Assembly: GCF_004104355.1 (NCBI RefSeq)
Contig: NZ_RJLM01000012.1
Location: 1-64,000, forward strand
Direction of reading: 5' to 3'
From: Photobacterium chitinilyticum
GTDB lineage: Bacteria; Pseudomonadota; Gammaproteobacteria; Enterobacterales; Vibrionaceae
DNA: 64,000 nucleotides
Within the stretch, counting starts at the first letter, position 1; each line of letters opens with the position of its first letter. The notes below the pieces were generated by a model, which was given only the letters and a program-made list of their open reading frames with translations, was not told where the DNA came from and did not search any database. Shown here in pieces: positions 1-7,892 of the stretch. The translations under genes and the position numbers were made by a program.

Positions 1-29
1 TGCCTGACGGCGGTGAATAAACCAGAATT

Positions 30-148
30 TGCTTGGCGACCATAGCATTATGGACCCACCTGATCCCATGCCGAACTCAGCAGTGAAACGTAATAGCGCC
101 GATGGTAGTGTGGGGTCTCCCCATGTGAGAGTAGGACATCGCCAGGCT
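30..148 (+). rRNA. rrf: 5S ribosomal RNA, first copy
   Basis: The first of two tandem 5S genes at the distal end of an rRNA operon; the 16S and 23S genes lie before the window. The conserved core is clear: the segment containing CCGAACTCAG, the AGCGCCGATGGTAGTGTGGG block, and closing ends TGCTTGGC and GCCAGGCT that pair to form helix I. Length is about 119 nt, usual for gammaproteobacteria. It carries CAGCAGTG where the second copy has the common CAGAAGTG. The 29 bases before it are spacer. Ends are set by pairing and may be off by one or two bases. Confidence 0.95.
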
Positions 149-157
149 CCCAATTTA

Positions 158-183
158 AGTTTACGTTGCTATAAACGTGAACT
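158..183 (+). other. Hairpin in the spacer between the two 5S genes
   Basis: The arms AGTTTACGTT and AACGTGAACT form a 10-bp stem with one G-U pair around a 6-base loop. It sits directly between the two 5S genes and has no T-run, so it is more likely an RNase processing structure of the rRNA precursor than a terminator. The processing role is inferred. Confidence 0.5.
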
Positions 184-224
184 GTATAAAGATTGAATTT
201 CAGCTTTGCTGAAAACAAAGAATT

Positions 225-343
225 TACTTGGCGACCATAGCACTATGGACCCACCTGATCCCATGCCGAACTCAGAAGTGAAACATAGTAGCGCCGATGG
301 TAGTGTGGGGTCTCCCCATGTGAGAGTAGGTCATCGCCAGGTT
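225..343 (+). rRNA. rrf: 5S ribosomal RNA, second copy
   Basis: Second 5S gene, aligned base for base with the first at an offset of 195. It differs at only a few positions, and several differences keep the helices paired: A226-T342 replaces G31-C147 in helix I, and C243-G288 and T246-A285 replace T48-A93 and the wobble T51-G90 in helix II. This points to a working gene rather than a decayed duplicate. It is followed by tRNA-Asp in the same transcription unit. Confidence 0.95.
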
Positions 344-373
344 CCAAATTGCTTTATGCTGAATAGACACTGC

Positions 374-450
374 GGAGTGGTAGTTCAGTTGGTTAGAATA
401 CCGGCCTGTCACGCCGGGGGTCGCGGGTTCGAGTCCCGTCCACTCCGCCA
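374..450 (+). tRNA. tRNA-Asp (anticodon GTC)
   Basis: A 77-nt cloverleaf with encoded CCA. The acceptor arms GGAGTGG and CCACTCC pair fully, the anticodon loop is CTGTCAC with anticodon GTC, and the T-arm contains GGTTCGAGTCC. It closely matches enterobacterial tRNA-Asp. It is the last gene of the rRNA operon, a common Vibrionaceae arrangement, and is followed within 11 bases by a terminator. Confidence 0.98.
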
Positions 451-460
451 ATCATTAAGT

Positions 461-488
461 CCCTAGCAGAAATGCTGGGGATTTTTTG
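461..488 (+). terminator. Rho-independent terminator of the rRNA operon
   Basis: The stem CCCTAGCA / TGCTGGGG around a GAAA tetraloop is followed by ATTTTTTG. It closes the 5S-5S-tRNA-Asp unit. Confidence 0.9.
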
Positions 489-644
489 TATGCGCAGTAC
501 AGAGCGACCTGTCACGCTGCCAAAGGCCGAATGAGTCTAAATAAAGAATCTGCGATATCTTTCTATTATTCGCGTGGAATGTTCAACGTTATTGAGATTA
601 ATTGTTATGATGCTTGGTTAGTATTTAGTTGCTAATGTATTGGT

Positions 645-1364
645 ATGTCATCATTTCTATCTCAACCTCAAACAGTCGATATTCCTGATTTTAAAGGCAT
701 TTGCTATCAGTGTGATTTTTCACTAGAGCAGTTTTCACTATCGGCTTTTCAACAATTGGCTATTTCCATGCCAGATAGCCTCCGTTCAGCTGTGAGCAAG
801 CGACAAGCTGAATTTCTGGCAGGCAGATACTTGGCGAAAATAATCCTAACCCAAATGTCTTTACCGCAGGTTGAAGTTGCGATCGGTCATAACCGCGCCC
901 CTGTTTGGCCTGAAGGTGTTATAGGTACAATCAGTCATCATCAGAGCAAAGCCATTTGTGCTATCCAGCATAGCACCGGAGCGGGTGATGGTATCGGTAT
1001 TGATACCGAGAGACTCATTGCCAATGATATGGTTGAAGGAGTGTGTTCAACCATTATTTGCTCTAGAGAAAATGCTTTGATTATGCCCTTGTCTGGTAGT
1101 CAATCACTGTGGCTAACTGTGATTTTTTCTGCCAAAGAAAGCTTGTTTAAAGCACTCTACAGACAGGTTCAGCGTTATTTTGACTTCCTAGATGCTGAAG
1201 TTATTGCTATTGAGCAACAATCTATGACACTTAAGCTGCTTACTCAGTTAACCCCGGAATTATCCGCAGGGCGTACTTTTAAAGTTCATTATCGGATTTC
1301 GGGGAATGAAGTGCTGACTTTTGTTCAGGCGACCACTAACACTGAGCGATTAGTTACAATATAA
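645..1364 (+). CDS. 4'-phosphopantetheinyl transferase family protein (EntD-like)
   Basis: This 239-residue protein should move the 4'-phosphopantetheine arm of coenzyme A onto a serine of a carrier protein, in the cytoplasm. Family motifs are in order: KRQAEFLAGRYLAK (52-65), GTISHH (94-99), the metal-binding GIGIDTE with D120 and E122, and FSAKESLFKALY with E165 and K169. Its size fits the EntD/Sfp class rather than short AcpS. No siderophore, peptide or polyketide synthase is beside it, so its target is unknown. The gene looks more AT-rich than its neighbours, and no strong ribosome site precedes the ATG. It stands alone between the rRNA operon and a SorC-type regulator. Family is secure; substrate is not. 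Confidence 0.88.
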   Translation: MSSFLSQPQTVDIPDFKGICYQCDFSLEQFSLSAFQQLAISMPDSLRSAVSKRQAEFLAGRYLAKIILTQMSLPQVEVAIGHNRAPVWPEGVIGTISHHQSKAICAIQHSTGAGDGIGIDTERLIANDMVEGVCSTIICSRENALIMPLSGSQSLWLTVIFSAKESLFKALYRQVQRYFDFLDAEVIAIEQQSMTLKLLTQLTPELSAGRTFKVHYRISGNEVLTFVQATTNTERLVTI

Positions 1365-1400
1365 AATGTTCTGGCAAAAAGTTTTGCTATTTATTGCTAG

Positions 1401-1410
1401 GCTGTACAGC
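1401..1410. promoter_or_regulatory. Perfect palindrome GCTGTACAGC
   Basis: A perfect 10-bp palindrome 37 bases after the transferase stop codon. Its half-site GCTGTAC occurs again at 1551-1557, nearer the SorC-type gene. Paired half-sites in front of a DNA-binding protein gene are compatible with autoregulation, but there is no direct proof. Apart from this and the hairpins at 1527-1607, I see nothing clear in 1365-1649. Confidence 0.3.
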
Positions 1411-1526
1411 TTTATGAGCTCGAGTAACATTATAGTCAAAAAGCTGAACGGGTTTTTAGTTTTTATATTTCAATGGCTTAATTTTATTTATTGCTGAATT
1501 AAAAGAAGGCTTTCGGGAGGGGCAGC

Positions 1527-1607
1527 TTTTACCCTGCCATGTTATCCAAAGCTGTACGTTTAGGGAGTTTGGATGTGGCTCGCACCATAGGGGGCTTCAG
1601 GGTAAAA
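1527..1607 (+). promoter_or_regulatory. Nested inverted repeats in the leader of the SorC-type gene
   Basis: The outer arms TTTTACCCTG (1527-1536) and CAGGGTAAAA (1598-1607) are a perfect 10-bp inverted repeat. Inside it ATCCAAA (1544-1550) and TTTGGAT (1568-1574) form a second perfect 7-bp stem. A third short hairpin, GGCAG/CTGCC (1521-1525 and 1534-1538), overlaps the outer left arm and would exclude it. The set ends about 42 bases before the chosen start codon. It could be a folded mRNA leader or a multi-site operator. No known riboswitch class is recognised. Confidence 0.4.
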
Positions 1608-1649
1608 TACCAACATAGTTAAAGCATGCTGAGCATGAAAGGAAAGGTG

Positions 1650-2630
1650 ATGACAGTAGCCACCAATGACAATACCCATGTTGATAGCGATCTGCTGACA
1701 GAGATAGCCATTGCTTACTATCAGGACGGGGCCACGCAGGAGGAGATCTCGAAAAAGTTTGGGATGTCGCGGGCTAAAGTTGGCCGCTTGTTGCGTCGAG
1801 CACGTGATGAAGGCGTTGTGGAGATCACTGTAAAGTACCACCCGGTATTCAGTGAAAAACTTGAGCAACAACTGATAGAGCGATTTAACTTAAAGCGTGC
1901 ATTGATTGCCTTGGATCAGCCTGACGATGAAGCTCAGCGTCAACAAGTCGCGAGCTTGGTATCTAGTTATCTGGCTTCTACTTTGACCGATGATATGGTA
2001 GTGACTGTCGGACAGGGGCGAAATATTGCCACGATTGCCAATCATGTCGGGGTGGTAGCGCATCGAAAATGCCGCTTTGTGTGTGGTATTGGCGGCACTC
2101 ACCGTTCGGGTAATGCAATTAATGCCGACCATATCTGCCGTCAGTTGGCCAAGAAGTATGATGGTATCAGTGAAACTTTGTATGCCCCTGCTTATGTCGA
2201 AGACATCAAGGTTAAGGAAGCTTTTATGAAAAACGGTACGGTCAAGGAAACACTGGATCGTGCCCGAAGAGCTGACGTCGCTTTGGTGGGCGTTGGTGAT
2301 ATGAACGAGAACAGCCATATGGTTAAGCTCGGCTGGTTTACTCCTCAGGAGATTGTTGAAGCCCGTATTCGTCGGGGTGTTGTCGGTGATATTGCCGGCT
2401 ATGACTTTTTTGATAGTCAGGGCCAGAAAGCCGATACCATGATGAGTGATAGGGTGATTGGCCTGAGCATGGAAGAGTTACGCCACATTCCGACGGTAGT
2501 GGTTACTGCTGCAGAGAATAGCAAAGCATTGGCCTTGCTTGGCGCATTGCGCTCGGGAATTGTCGATGTGTTGGCTACAAGCGTGAGCAATGCCCTGACG
2601 ATTCTGAACCTGGATCAGCAGATGAAATAG
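1650..2630 (+). CDS. SorC/DeoR-family sugar-binding transcriptional regulator
   Basis: A DNA-binding regulator of the SorC family, which normally responds to a phosphorylated sugar. An N-terminal helix-turn-helix (about residues 8-50 from this start) contains ATQEEISKKFGMSRAKVGRL. The rest is the phosphosugar-binding domain of NagB/RpiA type fold, with a typical GIGGTHR stretch. ATG codons occur at 1626, 1635 and 1650; I chose 1650 because AAAGG at 1638-1642 lies 7 bases upstream, giving 326 residues. No sugar operon adjoins it, so the effector and targets are unknown. It is a single-gene unit with its own terminator and a highly structured leader, which suggests autoregulation. Confidence 0.88.
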   Translation: MTVATNDNTHVDSDLLTEIAIAYYQDGATQEEISKKFGMSRAKVGRLLRRARDEGVVEITVKYHPVFSEKLEQQLIERFNLKRALIALDQPDDEAQRQQVASLVSSYLASTLTDDMVVTVGQGRNIATIANHVGVVAHRKCRFVCGIGGTHRSGNAINADHICRQLAKKYDGISETLYAPAYVEDIKVKEAFMKNGTVKETLDRARRADVALVGVGDMNENSHMVKLGWFTPQEIVEARIRRGVVGDIAGYDFFDSQGQKADTMMSDRVIGLSMEELRHIPTVVVTAAENSKALALLGALRSGIVDVLATSVSNALTILNLDQQMK

Positions 2631-2655
2631 CCGTAGCATTAGGCAAAGATACGAC

Positions 2656-2687
2656 AAAGGCTGCAATTATGCAGCCTTTCCTGTTTG
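2656..2687 (+). terminator. Rho-independent terminator after the SorC-type gene
   Basis: A 10-bp stem AAAGGCTGCA / TGCAGCCTTT with a 4-base loop, followed by CCTGTTTG. The T-run is short, but the stem is strong and stands 26 bases after the stop codon. Confidence 0.75.
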
Positions 2688-2775
2688 TGCGGATTAGAAA
2701 ATTGGTTGCTATGCTTTTTTAGTGGCTTGGGGTTAGTTATTTTCCTCGAACATATCTCGGCAAAGGGGGGCAGCG

Positions 2776-3600
2776 TTGAGGTTCATATTATCAATATTAC
2801 TATGGTTGGTACCGCTTCAATCTTTGGAAGCCAGCCCTTGGGAGAAGATAAGCTCCCCGAGTACGGGTAAGTCAGAATCTATAGGTACCTACAACAATGG
2901 CTGTCTGGCTGGCGGGGAAGATTTAGCGCTGCAAGGTGATGGTTACCAGGTTATGCGTTCACACCGCGGACGCTATTTTGGCCATCAGAGTATGATCCAA
3001 TTTCTCCACGATCTCTCTAACGGGGTTCGGCAGCTCGAGCTCGGGCAACTTTTGGTCGGTGATATTGCTATGCCACGCGGAGGTCGATTTTCTTCCGGTC
3101 ATGCAAGTCATCAAACTGGTCTTGATGCTGATATTTGGCTCAAACTTACCGATAGTCCTTTATCTCAACAGCAGCTAATTGATGTTCAGCCTCTGCCAAT
3201 GGTCCACATCAAGGATTATAAAATTCATCAGGAAAACTGGGGCGAAGAGCAGGCTATGTTGGTACAACTGGCCGCTGTCGATGAGCGGGTTGCGCGTATT
3301 TTTGTTCACCCTGTGATTAAGGAGCAGCTCTGTAAGCGCGAATGGACTGATAGAGCCTGGCTGAGAAAAGTGCGTCCTTGGTGGGGACATTATTACCATT
3401 TTCATGTCAGGTTGCATTGTCCGGATGGAAACAAAAACTGTAAACCACAGAAGGCACCGCCTGCTGGTGATGGCTGTGGGGCCGAGCTTGCATCGTGGAA
3501 ACCAAAATCGGAACCCGCAAAAAACAAGAAGAAAGTAGCCAAAATCAAGAAGAAGCCGCCAAGGCCGCCTGAACAATGTTTGGTTCTATTGCGAAAGTAG
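2776..3600 (+). CDS. mepA: Penicillin-insensitive murein endopeptidase MepA
   Basis: A periplasmic zinc endopeptidase that cuts the D-alanyl-meso-diaminopimelate cross-links of peptidoglycan. The 274-residue protein has an N-terminal signal peptide (about 1-19, ending LEAS), the conserved GRFSSGHASHQTGLDADIW motif with zinc ligands H and D, and the C-terminal HFHVRLHCP motif with the last zinc histidine. E. coli MepA has the same size. The start is TTG at 2776, six bases after AAAGGGGGG; no in-frame ATG precedes the signal peptide. The C-terminus is lysine- and proline-rich. It is a single-gene unit. Confidence 0.96.
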   Translation: MRFILSILLWLVPLQSLEASPWEKISSPSTGKSESIGTYNNGCLAGGEDLALQGDGYQVMRSHRGRYFGHQSMIQFLHDLSNGVRQLELGQLLVGDIAMPRGGRFSSGHASHQTGLDADIWLKLTDSPLSQQQLIDVQPLPMVHIKDYKIHQENWGEEQAMLVQLAAVDERVARIFVHPVIKEQLCKREWTDRAWLRKVRPWWGHYYHFHVRLHCPDGNKNCKPQKAPPAGDGCGAELASWKPKSEPAKNKKKVAKIKKKPPRPPEQCLVLLRK

Positions 3601-3661
3601 GTTTGGAACAGTTATGAACTCAGGGACAGTTTTCGAAGAGTCTTGATATGAGCAAGTAATA

Positions 3662-3685
3662 AAAAAGCGCCATGAGGCGCTTTTT
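3662..3685. terminator. Bidirectional terminator between mepA and yfhL
   Basis: The stem AAAAAGCGCC / GGCGCTTTTT with loop ATGA gives a T-run on both strands, so it can end mepA on the plus strand and yegQ-yfhL on the minus strand. Confidence 0.85.
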
Positions 3686-3711
3686 CATATCGCTATTGCT
3701 TACCCGAACGC

Positions 3712-3966
3712 TTATGCAAGGCCCTGTAGGGTAACGAACTTCTCTAGTAGTTCGTCATCGGTCTCTACATGTTCCGGATCAACAATAATGCAGTTGCTAA
3801 TAGGACAAACGGACTGACAAGTCGGTTTGTCGTAGTGCCCTTTGCACTCAGTGCATCGATCCGGGTCGATCTCGTAGATCTCTGCGCCCATGGTGATCGC
3901 CTCGTTAGGACACTCGGGATCACACATGTCGCAGTTAATGCACTTACTGGTAATAAGTAGTGCCAT
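3712..3966 (-). CDS. yfhL: YfhL family 4Fe-4S dicluster ferredoxin
   Basis: A small (84 aa) cytoplasmic ferredoxin with two cysteine clusters: CINCDMCDPECP near the N-terminus and the spaced set CTEC, then CQSVCP. Each should hold a 4Fe-4S cluster. E. coli YfhL is 86 residues. In E. coli, YfhL and YegQ (TrhP) act in prephenate-dependent hydroxylation of U34 in tRNA. Here the gene starts 5 bases after the yegQ stop codon, a two-gene operon that fits that shared job. Confidence 0.93.
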   Translation of the reverse strand: MALLITSKCINCDMCDPECPNEAITMGAEIYEIDPDRCTECKGHYDKPTCQSVCPISNCIIVDPEHVETDDELLEKFVTLQGLA

Positions 3967-3971
3967 AACGA

Positions 3972-5363
3972 TTACTTACTGTCTTTTGGAGCGTGTGGAT
4001 TACGGGTATTCTCACCAGTATTGAGATTGCGCATCAGCAGACCATAATCGAGATCCATATCCTGCGGGACAGGGATAAAGACGAAGTGGCCGTTGCCTTT
4101 TGCGTCATCAATGGACTCTGACTTACGGTTTTCCATCATCTCTAGGTTGAAGATCACGTTCCCTTTTGGTGTCATGACTTCAAGGCTGTCACCGACAATG
4201 AACTTGTTCTTAACTTCGATTTCAGCTAAGTCGCCACGGCGTTTGCCCGTGAACTCACCAACAAATTGCTGAGAGTCAGAAATTGAGTAGCCGTAGTCAT
4301 AGTTCTGGTATGCATCGTGGGTGTGACGGCGCAGGAAGCCTTCGGTATAGCCGCGATGTGCCAGGCTTTCCAATGTACCCATTAGGCTCTCGTCAAACTC
4401 TTTACCGGCGACAGCATCATCAATTGCTTTACGGTAAACCTGCGCAGTACGTGCACAGTAGTAGAACGATTTAGTACGGCCTTCAATCTTCAGCGAGTGA
4501 ACGCCCATCTTAGTCAGACGGTCAACGTGCTGAATGGCGCGCAGATCTTTGGAGTTCATGATGTAAGTGCCGTGCTCGTCTTCGAATGCTGCCATCTTTT
4601 CTTCAGGGCGATGGGCTTCGCTCAGTAGTACAACATCGTCGATTGGCTTGCCAAGGCCCAGTGTATTGTCAGGGCGTTCTTCAACATCTTGTACCTGTAC
4701 AGATGCATCCTGAACTTCAACGATTTGGCCAGCATCGTTCTCGGTCGCTTTTTCGGTTTTGTATTCCCAGCGACAGGCGTTAGTACAAGTACCCTGGTTC
4801 GGGTCACGCTTGTTGATGTAACCAGATAGAAGGCAACGGCCTGAGTAAGCCATGCATAGCGCGCCGTGAACAAAAATTTCCAGCTCGGTTTCCGGGCAGT
4901 GTTCGCGGATCTCTTCGATTTCTTCCAGAGAAAGCTCGCGCGACAGGATCACACGTTCAACGCCCTGAGTAGACCAGAACTTCACAGTTGCCCAGTTAAC
5001 GGCGTTGGCCTGAACCGAAAGGTGAATTGGCATTTCAGGGAAGTTTTCGCGAACCATCATGATAAGACCCGGGTCAGACATGATCAGGGCATCAGGGCCC
5101 ATGTCGACGATAGGCTTGAGATCGCGAATAAACGTTTTAAGTTTAGAGTTATGCGGTTGAATGTTACAGACCACGTAAAGCTTTTTGCCCTGGGCATGGG
5201 CTTCATCAATACCGATTTTTAGGTTTTCGTGATTGAACTCGTTGTTACGTACACGAAGGCTGTAACGTGGCTGACCAGCATAGACAGCATCAGCGCCGTA
5301 TGCGAATGCATAACGCATATTTTTCAGGCTGCCGGCAGGCGATAACAATTCAGGTTTAAACAT
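3972..5363 (-). CDS. yegQ: tRNA 5-hydroxyuridine synthesis protein TrhP (YegQ), peptidase U32 family
   Basis: This 463-residue protein belongs to the U32 family, which despite its name acts in RNA modification. TrhP is needed for 5-hydroxyuridine at the wobble position of several tRNAs. The U32 signature EIFVHGALCMAYSGRCLLS lies at 162-180, with the N-terminal MFKPELLSPAGSLKNMRYAF typical of YegQ. Length agrees with E. coli YegQ (about 453). It heads an operon with yfhL, five bases apart. A loop around 210-240 rich in E, D, Q and V is longer than I would expect. Confidence 0.94.
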   Translation of the reverse strand: MFKPELLSPAGSLKNMRYAFAYGADAVYAGQPRYSLRVRNNEFNHENLKIGIDEAHAQGKKLYVVCNIQPHNSKLKTFIRDLKPIVDMGPDALIMSDPGLIMMVRENFPEMPIHLSVQANAVNWATVKFWSTQGVERVILSRELSLEEIEEIREHCPETELEIFVHGALCMAYSGRCLLSGYINKRDPNQGTCTNACRWEYKTEKATENDAGQIVEVQDASVQVQDVEERPDNTLGLGKPIDDVVLLSEAHRPEEKMAAFEDEHGTYIMNSKDLRAIQHVDRLTKMGVHSLKIEGRTKSFYYCARTAQVYRKAIDDAVAGKEFDESLMGTLESLAHRGYTEGFLRRHTHDAYQNYDYGYSISDSQQFVGEFTGKRRGDLAEIEVKNKFIVGDSLEVMTPKGNVIFNLEMMENRKSESIDDAKGNGHFVFIPVPQDMDLDYGLLMRNLNTGENTRNPHAPKDSK

Positions 5364-5475
5364 ATCTCTTATATTCCAGTGTCTGATTCCAAATCAGGCC
5401 GTATCTGCAGGGGATACGGATGTGAGGCGGGATTTTACTGTGATCAGTACCACAAAGGCAATTAAAACAGAGTTT

Positions 5476-5564
5476 AGATTCGAGCAGAGAGAAGCGAGTG
5501 GCGAGGGAGTTGTAGAAGACGGGAGGTACAAAGGCTTAAAATTAACCATTCGTACCTCGCCACT
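5476..5564. repeat. GA-rich element with GCGAG motifs and inverted-repeat arms
   Basis: The stretch is strongly purine-rich and repeats CGAG-type units (CGAGCAGAGAGAAGCGAG, GGCGAGGGAG). AGTGGCGAGG (5497-5506) and CCTCGCCACT (5555-5564) form a perfect 10-bp inverted repeat. A competing stem, GAGGTAC (5523-5529) with GTACCTC (5552-5558), uses part of the same right arm. It lies between the divergently placed 3' end of rdgC and the start of yegQ. Similar GA-rich spacers recur in Vibrionaceae genomes in my recollection, so a dispersed repeat is possible. Confidence 0.35.
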
Positions 5565-5570
5565 TTTAAA

Positions 5571-6485
5571 TTATTCTTTTGCTTCCAGGCCGCCCAGTAC
5601 CTCGAATACATTTGGCAGGAAGGCCGAGAACTCGCCGCACATCAATGATAAATCGGCATCGATTCGTGCTGCGATTTCTTCGCGATCGATATCTTCATTC
5701 TGATCTTTAATTTCATCAGAGAACTTCAGGCGCTTGATACCAAGATCCGCTTCTAGGACGAAGTCGATACGATCCTGCCAGTTCAGAGCCAGTTTAGTAA
5801 CCAGCTTATCGGCTTCGATGTGTGCAAGAATTTCATCACAGCTTAGGTCTTGCTGCTTGCAGCGGATCACGCCACCATCTTCCAAAATGGCTTTAAGCTC
5901 AGCTTCTTCACCCACGGTAAAACCGTCTGGTGAGGTATTTGAGCGTACCCATTCGGTCATGGTCAGTTCTGCCGGCTTTTCTGGCGTTACAGGTACAACG
6001 GGTAGAGAACCAATCGATTTACGCAATAGTGCCAATAAGTCTTCAGCTTTTTTGTAGCTACCCGCATCAACGATGATGAAGCCTTCTTTCGGCATGATCA
6101 ACGCATAGGTTTGCGAGTGACGGCTGAATGCGCGTGGCAGTAAATCCATCACGATTTCGTCTTTAATGGTGTCTTTTTCGCTTTTCTTCAGCTTACGACC
6201 CTGCTCTTGTTCCTGCATTTCTACTTTGGCATTAAGGGATTCCTTAATTACCGATGCTGGCAGCATTTTCTCTTCTTTACGGACACAGACAAGGATGTTG
6301 TCGCCTACTACGTGTGTAAACATATCGCCATGCTTACCCAGCGCGTGTACCCAACCAAACTTTTGGATATCTTGGCTACCACAAGGGGTAAAGCAGAACT
6401 CTTCCAGTTGCTTTTCAATCTGATCTGGGTTGAGGTCGATCTCTCGGGTAAAGCGGTAGGTCAGTATGTTTTTAAACCACATCAT
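5571..6485 (-). CDS. rdgC: Recombination-associated protein RdgC
   Basis: A DNA-binding protein that forms a ring around DNA and restrains RecA-promoted recombination. With the start at 6485 it has 304 residues and begins [15 protein letters not shown], matching the E. coli start (MLWFKNL, 303 residues); an upstream in-frame ATG at 6539 would add 18 atypical residues. The conserved central region includes [13 protein letters not shown] and the C-terminal helix region. It is transcribed away from sbcDC, a recombination nuclease, from a short shared region (6486-6636). Confidence 0.95.
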   Translation of the reverse strand: MMWFKNILTYRFTREIDLNPDQIEKQLEEFCFTPCGSQDIQKFGWVHALGKHGDMFTHVVGDNILVCVRKEEKMLPASVIKESLNAKVEMQEQEQGRKLKKSEKDTIKDEIVMDLLPRAFSRHSQTYALIMPKEGFIIVDAGSYKKAEDLLALLRKSIGSLPVVPVTPEKPAELTMTEWVRSNTSPDGFTVGEEAELKAILEDGGVIRCKQQDLSCDEILAHIEADKLVTKLALNWQDRIDFVLEADLGIKRLKFSDEIKDQNEDIDREEIAARIDADLSLMCGEFSAFLPNVFEVLGGLEAKE

Positions 6486-6636
6486 GGTAGTTACGAATCC
6501 TAGGTTGTGCATTTGGCTGACAATCTTATTGCATTGCACTGTCTTTGTCGCAATTTTTCTCTCAACGATTGGGTGGGACGAGGTAAAAATTGCGATACAA
6601 TCAATCCAGTTTTCCTGACTGGCATATACACCAATA

Positions 6637-7872
6637 ATGAAGATCCTTCACACCTCTGACTGGCACCTTGGCCATCAGCTGCATGGCTATAGCCGTGACT
6701 ATGAACATCAGGCTTTTCTGGACTGGCTGGCTGAAACGCTAGAGCAACAGCAGATCGATGCACTGTTGGTTGCTGGCGATATTTTTGATACTGCCAACCC
6801 GCCCGCGAGTGCCTGGAGAATGCTGTATCGCTTTATGGCTCGCCTGGCTAAAACAATGCCTCAGCTGGATGTTGTGATGATTGGCGGTAATCATGATTCG
6901 CCAAGCAAACTCGATGCGCCGCACGAGCTGCTGAAGGCGTTTGATTTGCATATGGTTGGCGGTATTCAGCGTGATGAAAATGGCCAGCTTGACCATCAGC
7001 GGATGTTGGTGCCGTTGACAAATAAATCCGGTGAGCAGACAGCATGGGTGCTGGCGGTCCCGTTCCTGCGCAGCGCGGATTTGCGTACCGAAGATCTCGG
7101 TGAAGATGATGATCGTCTGATCAAAGGGGTCGAAACCCTGTACGCCGAAATGACCCAGGCAGCTCGCGAACAAAAAAAAATGAATCAGGCTCTGATTGGG
7201 ATGGGTCATGCCTTTATGGCTTCAGGTAAGTTGTCCGAGATGTCGGAGCGCCGTGTGTTGGGAGGAAACCAACATGCACTGCCAGCGTCGATTTTTGCTG
7301 ATGATGTTAGCTATGTTGCGCTGGGACACCTGCATTTACCGCAGATGGTTGCCAAACAAGAGCATATTCGTTACAGCGGTTCGCCATTACCTTTATCGAT
7401 GTCTGAGCGTCGATATAAACATCAGGTCGTTGTCGTAGAACTTGATGGTGAACAAGTGGTTGAGATTGAATCGGTCATGGTCCCACGGGTTGTGGACATG
7501 CTGAAAGTACCGGCCTCTCCTGCGCCATTGGATCAGGTCCTGGATGAGCTGATTGCACTGGAGAGCGAGGAGATGCCCCGCGAACAGCAACCGCTGCTTG
7601 AAGTCCATGTGCTGCTTGATAAACCGCAGGCGCTATTGCGAGAAAAGGTGCTGCAGGCATTGGATGGTAAACCCGTACGATTAGCTAAAATTACCCCGCA
7701 TTACCAGCAGCAGGATCAACAAGATTCTTTGGGGCATCGACGGTTGTCAGATGTTTCGCCTCAGCAGGTATTTGCGTTGAGCTGGTCAAAGAAATACGAC
7801 GGCGAGCCGAACGAGGAAATGTCGGCGGCATTCGAAAGTTTGTTGTTTCAGCTTGAAGATACTGAAGCTTAA
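6637..7872 (+). CDS. sbcD: Exonuclease SbcD, Mre11-type nuclease subunit
   Basis: Nuclease subunit of the SbcCD complex, which cuts DNA hairpins and processes double-strand breaks. Mre11-type metallophosphoesterase motifs appear in order: TSDWHLGHQ (7-15), [17 protein letters not shown], and later [11 protein letters not shown]. Length is 411 residues against about 400 in E. coli. It begins ATG AAG ATC CTT and ends 20 bases before sbcC, so the two are one operon. Confidence 0.97.
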   Translation: MKILHTSDWHLGHQLHGYSRDYEHQAFLDWLAETLEQQQIDALLVAGDIFDTANPPASAWRMLYRFMARLAKTMPQLDVVMIGGNHDSPSKLDAPHELLKAFDLHMVGGIQRDENGQLDHQRMLVPLTNKSGEQTAWVLAVPFLRSADLRTEDLGEDDDRLIKGVETLYAEMTQAAREQKKMNQALIGMGHAFMASGKLSEMSERRVLGGNQHALPASIFADDVSYVALGHLHLPQMVAKQEHIRYSGSPLPLSMSERRYKHQVVVVELDGEQVVEIESVMVPRVVDMLKVPASPAPLDQVLDELIALESEEMPREQQPLLEVHVLLDKPQALLREKVLQALDGKPVRLAKITPHYQQQDQQDSLGHRRLSDVSPQQVFALSWSKKYDGEPNEEMSAAFESLLFQLEDTEA

Positions 7873-7892
7873 GTAGTGAGAAAAAAATAACG

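Noticed and set aside
1-29. Bases before the first 5S gene that could be the 23S 3' end
   Set aside because: Too short, and I could not match it to a known 23S terminus; treated as spacer.
206-466. Open frame of 86 codons across 5S and tRNA-Asp
   Set aside because: It lies over RNA genes and is a chance frame.
374-640. Possible integration site at tRNA-Asp
   Set aside because: No integrase, no repeat of the tRNA 3' end in the following sequence, and a terminator follows at once.
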